Shown here: positions 26,881 through 35,628 of the stretch, one piece after another
Position numbering within the stretch: the first letter of the stretch is position 1
How the letters are laid out: each line of letters begins with the position of its first letter
DNA from: Shinella sp.
Lineage (GTDB): Bacteria > Pseudomonadota > Alphaproteobacteria > Rhizobiales > Rhizobiaceae
Length of the DNA: 64,000 nt
Assembly: GCA_003248775.1 (NCBI GenBank)
Contig: QFQX01000017.1
Span: 14,587 to 78,586, forward strand
Direction of reading: 5' to 3'
The notes under the pieces: model-generated
What the model was told of the DNA's origin: nothing
The model's database searches: none
The model's input: only the letters and a program-made list of their open reading frames with translations
Translations under genes and position numbers: made by a program

Positions 26881-28161
26881 TTATTGGAACACGGCAGTAG
26901 GATTATCGAGGCTGTCGGAACCTTCAAGCTCAACCGTGCCGAGATCCAGCGACGCAATGACGCGCTCGATGGTCTTCGTCTGGTCGATCAGGCCATCGAT
27001 GGCGGCCTGCACGGTGGCGTTGCCTTCCGCATTGCCTTCGCCGATCATCTGGTCATAGGCTTCGACGGTCTCGGCGCGCTTGGCCATGGCGTACATGGCG
27101 TCGAGCGTCTTGGTGAGCTTCGCCTTCATTTCCGCATCGAGTGCCGGATCCTTGGCGGCGACAAGTTCCGAAAGCGACGGACCGGTCATCTTGGTGCCGT
27201 CGGCGCGGGTGTATTCGCCGGTATAGGCGGATGCGATGCCGATCGCATCATTGAGATGCGAGTTGTGCGTGTTGTCCGAGAAGCAATCATGCTCTTCTTC
27301 CGGATCGTGCAGCAGCACGCCGAGTTTCATGCGCTCGCCGGCAAGCTCGCCGTAGGAGAGGGAGCCCATGCCGGTCAGGATGGCGGTGATGCCAGCCTTC
27401 GGATCGGCTTCGACGTTCTTGGTGGCTTCGCCGTCGGCAGCCCATGCGGTGACCATGTCCTGCAGGTCGGAGACGAGCAGAGTTGAAGCGGCCTTGAGAT
27501 AGGCGGCGCGGCGATCGCAATTGCCGCCGGTGCAATTCTTGGTGTCGTAGTCCGTGTACGGGCGGTTGCCGGCGCCCGGACCGGTGCCGTTCAGGTCCTG
27601 GCCCCACAGCAGGAATTCGATGGCGTGGTAGCCGGTCGCGACGTTGGCTTCGATCTCACCTGCTTCATGCAGCGTTTCGGAGAGGAACTCAGGCGTGATG
27701 TTGGTCGCGTCGATGTCCTTGCCGCCGATCTTGATGTGCTTGTTGGCGATTACATTGGCGACGTACAGCGAGTTTTCATCGCTTTCAGTGCCGTAGGATG
27801 CATCGACATAGTCGATCAGGCCTTCATCCAGCGGCCATGCGTTGACCTTGCCTTCCCAGTCGTCGACGATCGGGTTGCCGAAGCGGTAGACTTCCGACTG
27901 CTGGTAGGGCACGCGTGCCTTGATCCAGGCGGCGCGGGCTGCCTTCAGGGTGTCTTCGCTCGGCGTGGCGATAAGGGCGTCGATTGCCGTATCCAGCGCT
28001 TTCGCAGTGTTGAGCGAATCCTCGAACTTTGCGTGCGCCAATTCGGCATAATGCTTCAGTACGGCGGCTTCGTCGGTCGCGGCAGCGGCCGGGCCGGCGA
28101 CGAAAGCTGCCGAGGCAACCAGCAGCGCAAGCGAGGCGCCGATCACAGTTTTCCGGGTCAT
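26881..28161 (-). CDS. Imelysin-family iron-regulated protein (IrpA-like), first gene of operon
   Basis: A 426-residue secreted protein with a signal peptide (SLALLVASAAFVAGPAAAA) and a full imelysin domain. The canonical GxHxxE is intact in GYHAIEFLLWGQDLNGTGPG, and WIKARVPYQQSEVYRFGNPIVDDWEGKVNAWPLDEGLIDYV is a strongly conserved family stretch. It is longer than the second copy and resembles cyanobacterial IrpA-type proteins. The start is the ATG at 28159-28161 (complement) with AAAGGAGA upstream. As first gene of a four-gene set it is the likely main iron-binding component. I found no convincing Irr or RirA box upstream. Confidence 0.92.
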   Translation of the reverse strand: MTRKTVIGASLALLVASAAFVAGPAAAATDEAAVLKHYAELAHAKFEDSLNTAKALDTAIDALIATPSEDTLKAARAAWIKARVPYQQSEVYRFGNPIVDDWEGKVNAWPLDEGLIDYVDASYGTESDENSLYVANVIANKHIKIGGKDIDATNITPEFLSETLHEAGEIEANVATGYHAIEFLLWGQDLNGTGPGAGNRPYTDYDTKNCTGGNCDRRAAYLKAASTLLVSDLQDMVTAWAADGEATKNVEADPKAGITAILTGMGSLSYGELAGERMKLGVLLHDPEEEHDCFSDNTHNSHLNDAIGIASAYTGEYTRADGTKMTGPSLSELVAAKDPALDAEMKAKLTKTLDAMYAMAKRAETVEAYDQMIGEGNAEGNATVQAAIDGLIDQTKTIERVIASLDLGTVELEGSDSLDNPTAVFQ

Positions 28162-28270
28162 GGTCTCTCCTTTGACGCTTCGGCGCCAATCCCTTGAAAC
28201 GAACGAGCCTGTCTTGGCGGAAAAACAAACTGGTGTCAAATAGTCTAGAAACGGCGCGCAGGCCTGTTTC

Positions 28271-28282
28271 TGACGTTCGTCA
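28271..28282. promoter_or_regulatory. Short palindrome TGACG-TT-CGTCA upstream of the imelysin operon
   Basis: A 5-bp perfect inverted repeat with a 2-bp centre lies about 110 bp upstream of the first imelysin start. On the minus strand TTGACG here could serve as a -35 box. It is the only symmetric element in this gap and is therefore a weak operator candidate. Confidence 0.3.
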
Positions 28283-28309
28283 ACCATGACCACGGGAGAG
28301 GCCGTCTTA

Positions 28310-29605
28310 TTAAAGCTTGCGCGTCATCTGGCAGAAGAAGAAACCGTCAGTATCCGTCGAAGCGGGGCTGAGCGTGATCGTCCGCCCATTTGCCGAAAGC
28401 GGACGGGGTGCCGCAGCACCAAACAGCTTGTCCCAGGTTTCGAGCGCGGGTGCGATCTCGAATTCCGGATTGTTTTCGCAGAAGGCCGCGACCTGGGTGT
28501 CGTTTTCCTCCGGCAACAGTGAGCAAGTCACATAAATGAGCTGGCCGCCGGGACGAACATAGTCCGCCGCCTCGGTTAGGGCCTCCTGTTGCTGGCTGAC
28601 GCGCTCCTGCAGATTGCGCGCCGTCAGACGCCATTTGGTGTCTGGCCGCCTGCGCCAGGTGCCGGTGCCGGTGCAGGGGGCATCGACGAGAACGCGGTCG
28701 AAACGGCCCTTGAGTCCGTCGAGCGCCTTCAGGCTGTCATGCACCTGGACGTTATGGGTGCCGGCACGCTTCAGCCGCTCGATAATTGGCGCCAGACGCT
28801 TGCGGTCGGCATCATAGGCATGAATCTGGCCCTTGTTGTGCATGGCTGCCGCCATGGCGAGCGTCTTGCCGCCACCGCCGGCGCAGAAGTCGAGCACCTG
28901 ATCGCCCTCACGTGGATCGACGAGATCGGCAACGATCTGCGAGCCCTCGTCCTGCACTTCGAACCAGCCTTTCTGGAAGCTGAGTTCGGCAGTGACGTTG
29001 GGAAGCCGCGACGGGCCTTCGCCGGCCGCGACCCGCATGCCGAAGCGCGCGATGGCCGCGGCCTGCGCGCCTGCGCGGTCGAGTGCCTTGAGTGTCTTCT
29101 CGCGGTTCGATTTCAGGGTGTTGACACGCAGATCGAGGGTCGGCCGCTCGGCAAGCGCCTTGGCTTCCGTAAGCCAGCCTTCGCCGAAGGCCTTCTCGAA
29201 GGAGGGCTCGACCCAGTCCGGAATATCGCCCTGTATATGGAGAGGAGCGTCTTCCAGTTTGCGGGTGGAAAAGGCGGACAGCTGATCTGCCGCCAGCGGC
29301 TGCGGAGCGAAGTTGTCGCCATCGAATTCGGCGGCCAGGCCTTCTGCGGTATAACCCCACTGGCGCAACAGCACCGACCATCCGAGTGCGGCAGCGCTGT
29401 CGTCGTCCATCAGCCAGGCATGGGAGAGTTTCATGCGTAGCGCGTCATAGACGATGTTGCCGATGGCGGCCCGGTCGCCGGAACCGGCGAAACGGTGGGA
29501 GAGACCCCAGTCCTTCAACGCGTCGGCAACCGGACGGCGGCGCGTTTCAATATCGTTCAGAACCTCGATCGCACCGGCAAGTCGGCCGCCCAGACGCATA
29601 TTCAT
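28310..29605 (-). CDS. rsmB: RsmB-type rRNA cytosine-C5 methyltransferase
   Basis: A 431-residue RsmB/NOP-family enzyme. The N-terminal NusB-like domain (LAGAIEVLNDIETRRRPVADAL) is followed by the methyltransferase domain: VLDFCAGGGGKTLAMAAAM binds SAM, VLVDAPCTGTGTWRRRPDTKWR holds the PCTGTG catalytic Cys, and YVTCSLLPEENDTQVAAF carries the second (TCS) Cys. It is expected to methylate 16S rRNA C967. It is a single gene lying upstream of, and co-directional with, the imelysin operon but separated from it by about 150 bp. Confidence 0.93.
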   Translation of the reverse strand: MNMRLGGRLAGAIEVLNDIETRRRPVADALKDWGLSHRFAGSGDRAAIGNIVYDALRMKLSHAWLMDDDSAAALGWSVLLRQWGYTAEGLAAEFDGDNFAPQPLAADQLSAFSTRKLEDAPLHIQGDIPDWVEPSFEKAFGEGWLTEAKALAERPTLDLRVNTLKSNREKTLKALDRAGAQAAAIARFGMRVAAGEGPSRLPNVTAELSFQKGWFEVQDEGSQIVADLVDPREGDQVLDFCAGGGGKTLAMAAAMHNKGQIHAYDADRKRLAPIIERLKRAGTHNVQVHDSLKALDGLKGRFDRVLVDAPCTGTGTWRRRPDTKWRLTARNLQERVSQQQEALTEAADYVRPGGQLIYVTCSLLPEENDTQVAAFCENNPEFEIAPALETWDKLFGAAAPRPLSANGRTITLSPASTDTDGFFFCQMTRKL

Positions 29606-29707
29606 TCTCCTGCATTCGAAGAGAGCGTGGTAGCGGCGAATGCAGGCAAGAGCAAGCGTCCCGCCTCAGAAGCAGCGCGTCGGCGCCACTTTGCGGTTGC
29701 CGTTGGT

Positions 29708-30070
29708 TCAGCGGATGATCTCGTAACAGACCTTGGCGTGACCGGAACTGATCATGCCGATGTTCTGCGCGGCAGCCTTGGAGAGATCGAGCACCCGGCC
29801 GCGAATGTAGGGGCCGCGGTCGTTGACGCGTACGACGACGCTTCTGCCGTTGTTGGCGTTGGTCACCTTTATCTTGGTGCCGAAGCTAAGCGACTTGTGG
29901 GCTGCAGTCAGATTCGACGGGTTCATACGTTCACCGGAAGCGGTCTTGGATCTGAGTGCATACCAGGATGCGCCACCGCAGGAAGAGGCTGCATGAGCCG
30001 AGAGCGGGGCGAAAGCCGTGAGCGCGACAATCATTGCCGAGGTGAAGGTAGAGCGCCGGATCTTCGTCAA
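29708..30070 (-). CDS. RlpA-like double-psi beta-barrel secreted protein
   Basis: About 120 residues with a signal peptide ([21 protein letters not shown]) and an RlpA/DPBB domain: [71 protein letters not shown], with the signature VNDRGPY and the catalytic-type Asp of septal-ring lytic transglycosylases. It lacks a SPOR domain and lipobox, so it is a minimal form. I favour a TTG start at 30068-30070 (complement), with GGAAA about 9 nt upstream; an ATG at 30034 would leave a truncated signal. A 350-bp gene-free leader with palindromes lies upstream. Confidence 0.85.
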   Translation of the reverse strand: MTKIRRSTFTSAMIVALTAFAPLSAHAASSCGGASWYALRSKTASGERMNPSNLTAAHKSLSFGTKIKVTNANNGRSVVVRVNDRGPYIRGRVLDLSKAAAQNIGMISSGHAKVCYEIIR

Positions 30071-30422
30071 TTTGCATTTCCCGTGTTGTTGAACTCCGCA
30101 AAGTTTTTGCGTGGCGGGGCTTAAGCATGGGGAAAAATGGCAAAAACGTGCCCTATGGTGATCACGTAACGTTACAATATGTAACATTCGTGATTGCGTA
30201 ACTCGAATCGACGAATTAACGTTCTATAAATAATCCAGAAAAAATCGTTTATTTACAGGCGATAAGTGAAATGGAATTTCAGGTGAATCCCAAAATGAAA
30301 CGATCACGAAGAAAATCGCGCAAAAAAAATCCGCCAAGCCACATTTGCTGCCCCAATTGTGGAGATTCAGGGGCGAGTGTCTCTGGCGACACTCTCTCAA
30401 CGTGAGTAACGAGGCTTACGGC
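30071..30422. other. Gene-free region with palindromes upstream of the rlpA-like gene
   Basis: About 350 bp without a recognisable gene. It contains GTTAC-AATAT-GTAAC (30171-30185) overlapping the palindrome GTAACGTTAC (30166-30175), a further GTAAC at 30197-30201, an A-rich stretch near 30320-30333, and a hairpin GAGTGTC (30375-30381)/GACACTC (30388-30394). The first group probably regulates the rlpA-like gene. The hairpin is 28 bp past the stop of the SDR gene and may terminate it, though no U tract follows. Confidence 0.5.
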
Positions 30423-31298
30423 CTATTTGTTCCAGCGGTTTTCGGACCACATTTCGGCGAGTGAAACCCGGTAATCCGGGTATTGAAACCGGAAGCCGAG
30501 CGAACGTAACCGAGCGTTGGAAACCCGTTTGTTCTCGCCGTAGAACGACCGCGCCATCGGCGTCAGTTCCGCCGTTTCGAAGGGCTGCTCGGCCGGCGGC
30601 TCCACACTCATCAACCGCGCTGCCTCGGTCACGACATCCTGCGGAGGGCAGGGTTCGCTGTCGGTGACATTATATATGCCGCCCAGGTCACGCTCGCCGA
30701 GGAAGGCCGCCGCAGCCGCGATGTCTTCCACCCGGATGCGGTTGAACACCTGATCCTTCTTTAAAAGACGGCGTGCGGTGCCATTGGCTAGATTGACGAA
30801 GGCGTTGCGCCCCGGCCCGTAAATGCCGGAAAGCCGCAGAGTGGCGAGCGGCAGGCCGGACGCCTCGGCGAGCGACTGCCAGGCCTGTTCCGCCTCCACC
30901 CGCTCCACGGAACGTTGTGACACGGGCTTGGCCGGCGTGTCCTCGTCCACCCAGGCCCCGCCATGGTCGCCATAGACGCCGACGGTGGAAAGGTAGCAAA
31001 CCCACTCCAGCGACGGCATGGCTTGCAGGAGCGATATGTTGCCCAGCAGGCGCAGAAGCGGATCGCCGTCACGGCCCGGTGCGATCGACTGGACCAGATG
31101 GGTGACCTTGGCGAATTCGCTCTTCAGTTCGTCGGTCAGCGTCGTGCCGTCGAAGACAAGAGGACGGATGCCGGATGCGGAAAGTGCCTCGGCCTTTTCG
31201 GCGCTGCGGGTCGTGCCGGAGACATCATGGCCCTGAGACGCTGTGAGCGCGCCGATTGCCTTGCCGGAATAGCCCGCGCCGAAGATCATCATATGCAT
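30423..31298 (-). CDS. NAD(P)-binding SDR/epimerase-like protein (YeeZ-type)
   Basis: A 291-residue extended-SDR-like protein. MMIFGAGYSGKAIGALTASQGHDVSGTTRS is the Rossmann opening (GxGxxG as GAGYSG), and YLSTVGVYGDHGGAWVDEDTPAKP holds the S-x-x-V-Y-G strand/active-site region, although the usual YxxxK Lys is not obvious. LSGIYGPGRNAF and YNVTDSEPCPPQDVV complete the pattern. Similar proteins are annotated as YeeZ or sugar-nucleotide epimerases of unknown substrate. It lies 12 bp downstream of queG and is likely co-transcribed with it. Confidence 0.8.
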   Translation of the reverse strand: MHMMIFGAGYSGKAIGALTASQGHDVSGTTRSAEKAEALSASGIRPLVFDGTTLTDELKSEFAKVTHLVQSIAPGRDGDPLLRLLGNISLLQAMPSLEWVCYLSTVGVYGDHGGAWVDEDTPAKPVSQRSVERVEAEQAWQSLAEASGLPLATLRLSGIYGPGRNAFVNLANGTARRLLKKDQVFNRIRVEDIAAAAAFLGERDLGGIYNVTDSEPCPPQDVVTEAARLMSVEPPAEQPFETAELTPMARSFYGENKRVSNARLRSLGFRFQYPDYRVSLAEMWSENRWNK

Positions 31299-31310
31299 CG
31301 TTATTGTCCC

Positions 31311-32456
31311 TCAGTTCCATTCCTGCCGCACGTCTGCGTCTTCTTCTATCTTGAGCCGCGTGTCCCGCAGCGTCCTGAATGTTTCCGCTGGCAGCAGGCG
31401 TGAGAGCGCCCATACCGCCATGCCGCGCACCTCCGCCGCCTCGTCGTCCATGAGAGCGAGGCAGATGTCGGTGAATTCCGTGCTGCCGGAGTTGCCGGCA
31501 GCGATCAGACAGTTGCGGATGAAGCGGTTGCGACCGATGCGTTTCACCGGTGAGCCGCTGAAGAAGGTGCGGAACGTGGCGTCGTCCAGAGAGAGGAGGA
31601 AGCGAAGCTCCGGCTCGAGCAGGTCCTCGCGCGCCTTGAATTTCATCTCGCTGGCGGCCTGGGCGAACTTGTTCCACGGGCAGGCGGAGAGGCAGTCGTC
31701 GCAGCCATAGATCCGGTTGCCGAAGGCCGGCCGCAGTTCCTTCGCTATGACGCCCTTGTGCTCGATGGTGAGATAGGAAATGCAGCGCCGCGCATCGATC
31801 TGGTAGGGAGCGGGAAAGGCGTCCGTCGGGCAGGCGCCGAGGCAGGCGCGGCAGGAGCCGCAATGATCGATCTCCGGCGCGTCGATATCGAGTTCGGCGC
31901 TGGTGAACAGGCTGCCGAGAAAAAGCCAGGAGCCGAATTCGCGGCTGACCAGATTGGTGTGCTTGCCCTGCCAGCCAAGGCCTGCTGCCGCCGCAAGCGG
32001 CTTTTCCATCACGGGCGCGGTATCGACGAAAACCTTCACATCCGCGCCGGCGCGCGCGGCAAACCGCGTCGCGACCTCTTTCAGCCGGCCTTTCATCACA
32101 TCATGATAATCACGATTGCGCGCATAGACGGAGATGGCGCCCCTGTCCGATCTGGCCTGCAGGTGGCGGGGGTCCTCGTCTGGCCCGTAGTTCAGGCCGA
32201 ACATCACGATCGAGCGGACCTCGCTCCACAGCACTCGAGGATCGGCGCGACGCGCCTGCGTTTCCTCCATCCAGGCCATGGTGCCATGCCGGCCCGCAGC
32301 GATGAAAGTGGCGAGCCGTTCCGGCGCTTCCGGTATGGAGTCAGGCAGGGTGATGCGGCAGACGGAAAACCCCTGCGCCGCTGCCTCGCTCTTCATGAAT
32401 GCCGTCAGCCCGGCGCGTCGCCTGTCGTTCCGATGGTCGGGTGCAGGCGCAGGCAT
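31311..32456 (-). CDS. queG: Epoxyqueuosine reductase QueG
   Basis: A 381-residue cobalamin/Fe-S enzyme. The N-terminal part has VRSIVMFGLNYGP and YARNRDYHDVMKGRLKEVA, and KVFVDTAPVMEKPLAAAAGLGWQGKHTNLVSREFGSWLFLGSL is a family signature containing the proton donor Asp. Two 4Fe-4S motifs follow, CGSCRACLGACPTDAF and GCDDCLSACPWNKF, then a HEAT-like C-terminal section (IRNCLIAAGNSG, VRGMAVWALSRL). It performs the last step of queuosine synthesis in tRNA. The start is the ATG at 32454-32456 (complement), 11 bp after the GST stop. Confidence 0.95.
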   Translation of the reverse strand: MPAPAPDHRNDRRRAGLTAFMKSEAAAQGFSVCRITLPDSIPEAPERLATFIAAGRHGTMAWMEETQARRADPRVLWSEVRSIVMFGLNYGPDEDPRHLQARSDRGAISVYARNRDYHDVMKGRLKEVATRFAARAGADVKVFVDTAPVMEKPLAAAAGLGWQGKHTNLVSREFGSWLFLGSLFTSAELDIDAPEIDHCGSCRACLGACPTDAFPAPYQIDARRCISYLTIEHKGVIAKELRPAFGNRIYGCDDCLSACPWNKFAQAASEMKFKAREDLLEPELRFLLSLDDATFRTFFSGSPVKRIGRNRFIRNCLIAAGNSGSTEFTDICLALMDDEAAEVRGMAVWALSRLLPAETFRTLRDTRLKIEEDADVRQEWN

Positions 32457-32467
32457 GGCCGGCTCCG

Positions 32468-33160
32468 TCAGAAATCTAGGTCCGCGTAATGCGAGACCGG
32501 GGTAAGGCCGCGAATGCGCTCGGCCAGCATCGGCCGGAAGGAGGGGCGCGATTTCATGCGCTGATACCATTCCTTGGCGATGGGGAATTCCGACCATTCG
32601 ATCTCGCCGAGATAGTCGAGCACCGAGATGGCCGATGCGGCGGCAAGGTCCGCATAACTCAGCCGGTCGCCGGCGAGCCATGTGCGCGATCCCGCGAGCC
32701 AGCTCAGATATTTCATATGCTGGCGGATATTGGTGCGCGCGGTTCTCAGGATCTTGGAATCGGGGGCGCCGCCGCCGAGACCATTAGGGATCAGCAGCTT
32801 GTGGACCCGCTCGCGGACCAGCGGCTTGGTGACGTCGTGTTCCATCTTCTGCAGGAACCATTCCGTCAGCCGGCGGATTTCCGCCCTCTGGAACGGGTCC
32901 TCGGCCAGAAGCCGGCGATCGCGCTTCAGTACGCCATGGGTCTCGTCGAGGAACTCGCTGATGACCGTCGGCCCACAGAGCGTGCGCATGTTGTCATCGA
33001 CATAGACCGGCAGGGTGCCAGCCGGATTGAGGGAGAGAAACTCCCGTCGCTTTTCCCAGGTCTGTTCTTCCACCAGGTCCACCTGAAAGCCGTATTCGGC
33101 GAGTACCAGCCGGATGAACCGGGACGCGGTGGACATGGAATGATGATACAACGTCGGCAT
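32468..33160 (-). CDS. Glutathione S-transferase family protein
   Basis: A 230-residue GST. The thioredoxin-fold N-terminal domain shows LYHHSMSTASRFIRLVLAEYG (catalytic Ser/Tyr region), LSLNPAGTLPVYVDDN with the cis-Pro, and CGPTVISEFLDETHG (E/S-x-x-I glutathione contacts). The all-alpha C-terminal domain ends with AGDRLSYADLAAASAISVLDYLGE, the N-capping box helix. It is first in a GST-queG-SDR set with short gaps. The start is the ATG at 33158-33160 (complement). Substrate unknown. Confidence 0.92.
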   Translation of the reverse strand: MPTLYHHSMSTASRFIRLVLAEYGFQVDLVEEQTWEKRREFLSLNPAGTLPVYVDDNMRTLCGPTVISEFLDETHGVLKRDRRLLAEDPFQRAEIRRLTEWFLQKMEHDVTKPLVRERVHKLLIPNGLGGGAPDSKILRTARTNIRQHMKYLSWLAGSRTWLAGDRLSYADLAAASAISVLDYLGEIEWSEFPIAKEWYQRMKSRPSFRPMLAERIRGLTPVSHYADLDF

Positions 33161-33301
33161 TGTTACTCGAATTCTATGGGCTGTTGGTTCCGGCATGATG
33201 CGTGTAGCGGCTGGTCATGACCACGGCTTCCAAGCTATATGAGCTTGGTTCGCGCAATACAAGCAAATCACTTTCCTGTCCCTCCCCCTCAAGGAATCAT
33301 C

Positions 33302-34108
33302 ATGGAAGATCAATCCATCCTCAGCGCGCTTTTCCTCGGCCTGGTCGAGGGCCTCACGGAATTCATTCCCGTGTCATCGACCGCGCATGTGTTGCTCGCA
33401 GGGCATTTTCTCGGCTTCAAGTCGCCCGGCAATACCTTCGCCGTGCTGATCCAGCTCGGGGCTATCCTCGCCATCCTGAGCGTCTATTTCCGCAAGCTGT
33501 TCCTCATCGCTATCGGCTTGCCGTCGGACCCCGCCAGCCGTCGCTTCGTCCTGTCGATCCTCGTTGCCTTCCTCCCGGCAGCCGTGATTGGCGCTCTTGC
33601 GCATGACTTCATCAAGTCGGTGCTGTTCGAGACCCCGGTGCTGATGTGCATCACGCTGATCCTTGGTGGTTTCGTGCTGCTGTGGGTCGACCGCCTGCAT
33701 CTGACCCCGCGCTACAAGAACGCGCTGACCTATCCGATGCCGCTCGCCTTCAAGATCGGCCTCTGCCAGTGTGTGGCGATGATCCCCGGCGTTTCCCGGT
33801 CCGGCGCGACCATCGTCGGCTCGTTGCTGCTGGGCGCCGACAAGCGTTCTGCCGCGGAGTTCTCTTTCTTTCTGGCCATGCCGACCATGGTAGGCGCCTT
33901 CGCGCTCGATCTCTATAAGAACAGGGATGCGCTGAGCTTCGACGATACCGCGATCATCGCGATTGGCTTCATCTCGGCATTCGTCTCGGCTCTGGTGGTC
34001 GTGCGCGCGCTGCTCGATTTCGTTTCGAAGCGTGGTTATGCGCCTTTCGCCTGGTGGCGTATCGCCATCGGCTCTATCGGCCTGGTGGCTCTGGCGCTCG
34101 GTTACTGA
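33302..34108 (+). CDS. uppP: Undecaprenyl-diphosphatase
   Basis: A 268-residue polytopic membrane enzyme (BacA/UppP). The two family motifs are exact: [14 protein letters not shown] and [34 protein letters not shown]. It dephosphorylates undecaprenyl pyrophosphate to recycle the lipid carrier for peptidoglycan and polysaccharide synthesis and confers bacitracin tolerance. The start is the ATG at 33302 with AAGGA 7 nt upstream. It is divergent from the GST gene and ends in a strong terminator at 34133. Confidence 0.96.
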   Translation: MEDQSILSALFLGLVEGLTEFIPVSSTAHVLLAGHFLGFKSPGNTFAVLIQLGAILAILSVYFRKLFLIAIGLPSDPASRRFVLSILVAFLPAAVIGALAHDFIKSVLFETPVLMCITLILGGFVLLWVDRLHLTPRYKNALTYPMPLAFKIGLCQCVAMIPGVSRSGATIVGSLLLGADKRSAAEFSFFLAMPTMVGAFALDLYKNRDALSFDDTAIIAIGFISAFVSALVVVRALLDFVSKRGYAPFAWWRIAIGSIGLVALALGY

Positions 34109-34132
34109 CCGGGCGCGACATCCAGAAACGAC

Positions 34133-34160
34133 AAAAGGCCGGGCGAATGTCCGGCCTTTT
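34133..34160. terminator. Bidirectional Rho-independent terminator after uppP
   Basis: Ten-bp perfect stem AAAAGGCCGG (34133-34142)/CCGGCCTTTT (34151-34160) with an 8-nt loop, giving a U run on either strand. It serves uppP on the plus strand and the small secreted-protein gene on the minus strand. Confidence 0.9.
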
Positions 34161-34184
34161 ACAATATGTGTGTCTGGATGAGAC

Positions 34185-34343
34185 TTACTGGGTAACGGCG
34201 ATGGCGCCGGTGCTGCAGGGATCGACGCCGTATGCGGGAGCGCAGTTGCCCTTGCGGGCGGCGACAGTCGAAGGTGCCACGAAAGAACCGGCGAGGATCA
34301 CCAGTGCCGCACACGCAAAAAACAGTGCGATAGACTTACCCAT
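34185..34343 (-). CDS. Small secreted protein, 52 residues
   Basis: A short gene reading MGKSIALFFACAALVILAGS and then FVAPSTVAARKGNCAPAYGV, ending DPCSTGAIAVTQ. The first half is a Sec signal peptide with cleavage expected near VAA; the mature peptide of about 23 residues has two Cys (RKGNCAP, DPCSTG) that could form a disulfide. Codon use is like that of the surrounding genes, an AGAGG site precedes the ATG at 34341-34343 (complement), and the gene sits between two terminator hairpins, which together support a real single-gene unit. No family recognised. Confidence 0.6.
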   Translation of the reverse strand: MGKSIALFFACAALVILAGSFVAPSTVAARKGNCAPAYGVDPCSTGAIAVTQ

Positions 34344-34467
34344 GAAGAGGCCTCTTGAGAATGATGCTGTGAATCGTCGCCGGCAGCAGCGCGAGGCGCG
34401 AACGGGTCGAGTGTTTACGCATTGCCGACACTCTCAGCAATAGAATACCTTGCTGAATTCCCCGTTA

Positions 34468-34490
34468 ACGCAGCTATTTTCCAGCTGCGT
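34468..34490. terminator. Hairpin after the NDUFA9-like gene
   Basis: Eight-bp perfect stem ACGCAGCT (34468-34475)/AGCTGCGT (34483-34490) with a 7-nt loop, 45 bp past the stop of the minus-strand gene. The T tract (CTTTTG) is on the plus strand, so termination of the minus-strand gene would depend on the stem alone. Confidence 0.5.
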
Positions 34491-34534
34491 CTTTTGTGCA
34501 ACGCTGGGACGCTCGAAAAAGCCTCGGGCTGCCC

Positions 34535-35515
34535 TCAGGCAGCCTTTCCGGCACCGTTGAACTGGCCATGGGGACGATAGCGCACGAGGTAGGTCGGCAG
34601 GATCGAGGCAAGCACCGCGGCATTGATTCCCATGCCTTCGAGCGTGCGGCCCTCGGCCTTGGCGGCTTCGGAAACCACATTGTCCACCTTCAGGAGCTTG
34701 ACCTGGTCGCTGGTGAGCGCCGGCTTGACGAAGGGGATCGAGGACGAGATGGAACCGATCAGCGATGCAATGGCGAAGGGCATGGGGATGAAGGGGCGCT
34801 TGCGGTCGATGACTTCGAGGATGGTCTCGAGACACTGACGGAAGGTCAGCACGTCCTTGCCGCCGAGTTCGTAGATCTTGCCGGGGGCAAGCTTGCCGTC
34901 CACGGAGCGGGCGATCGCCTCGGCCACGTCCTCGACATGCACCGGCTGGAACCGCGTCTTGCCGCCGCCGATCAGCGGCAGGAAGGGCATCTTCTGGGCC
35001 ATGCCGGCAAACTTGTTGAAGAAGCCGTCTTCCTGTCCGAAGATGATCGACGGACGCATGATGATGGCATCCGGCAGGATCGAGAGGATCGCGGCTTCGG
35101 CCTTGCCCTTGGTGGATGCGTAAGCCGAGGAAGACTTGGCATCGGCGCCGATGGCGGAGATGTGGGTGAACTTTGCGCCGACCGAACGGGCGGCTTCTGC
35201 TACGGCACGGGCGCCGAATTCCTGCACGGCGTCAAAATTGTTGCGGCCGCTTTCAAAAAGGATGCCGACGCAATTGACGACATGGTCGGCGCCCTGCACG
35301 GCGGCATCGATGGAGGCGCGGTAACGCAGGTTCGCCTGGGTGAACGAGATCTGGCCGACATTGCCGAGCGGCTGCAGATGAAAGGCGAGGTCCGGCCGGC
35401 GCACGGCAACGCGAATGCGGTAGCCGCGGCGAGCCAGAGCCCTGACGACATGCCTCCCGACGAAGCCCGATCCCCCAAACACGGTGACGAGCGGCGGCAG
35501 GTTGGACAGGGTCAT
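34535..35515 (-). CDS. Complex I NDUFA9-like NAD(P)-binding protein
   Basis: A 326-residue atypical SDR. VTVFGGSGFVGRHVVRALARRGYRIRVAVRRP is the nucleotide-binding fold (GxxGxxG), followed by VNCVGILFESGRNNFDAVQEFGARAVAEAA, HISAIGADAKSSSAYASTKGKAEAAI (Y-x-x-x-K-like) and RPSIIFGQEDGFFNKFA. These match the alphaproteobacterial relatives of the mitochondrial complex I accessory subunit NDUFA9. Whether the bacterial protein joins complex I is not shown here. I placed the start at the ATG 35513-35515 (complement), with GGAG about 8 nt upstream; an ATG 12 bp earlier is possible. Confidence 0.88.
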   Translation of the reverse strand: MTLSNLPPLVTVFGGSGFVGRHVVRALARRGYRIRVAVRRPDLAFHLQPLGNVGQISFTQANLRYRASIDAAVQGADHVVNCVGILFESGRNNFDAVQEFGARAVAEAARSVGAKFTHISAIGADAKSSSAYASTKGKAEAAILSILPDAIIMRPSIIFGQEDGFFNKFAGMAQKMPFLPLIGGGKTRFQPVHVEDVAEAIARSVDGKLAPGKIYELGGKDVLTFRQCLETILEVIDRKRPFIPMPFAIASLIGSISSSIPFVKPALTSDQVKLLKVDNVVSEAAKAEGRTLEGMGINAAVLASILPTYLVRYRPHGQFNGAGKAA

Positions 35516-35628
35516 GATGGGCTCCATGAAAAGGCTGGCGCGGAATGCGCTGTGGTCTTTTCGTCTCTTAGCCGAATCCCTTTGTCAGCGAAAGGGTAAT
35601 CCGCCGCCATTGCATGCTTCCGATGGTC

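Noticed and set aside
26281..27486. About 400-codon plus-strand frame across the first imelysin/di-heme gene boundary
   Set aside because: Shadow of two well-supported minus-strand genes.
28162..28309. Irr (ICE) or RirA iron box upstream of the imelysin operon
   Set aside because: No TTTAGAA-N3-TTCTAAA-like or TGA-N9-TCA sequence found; TTTCTAGACTATTTGAC is too far from consensus.
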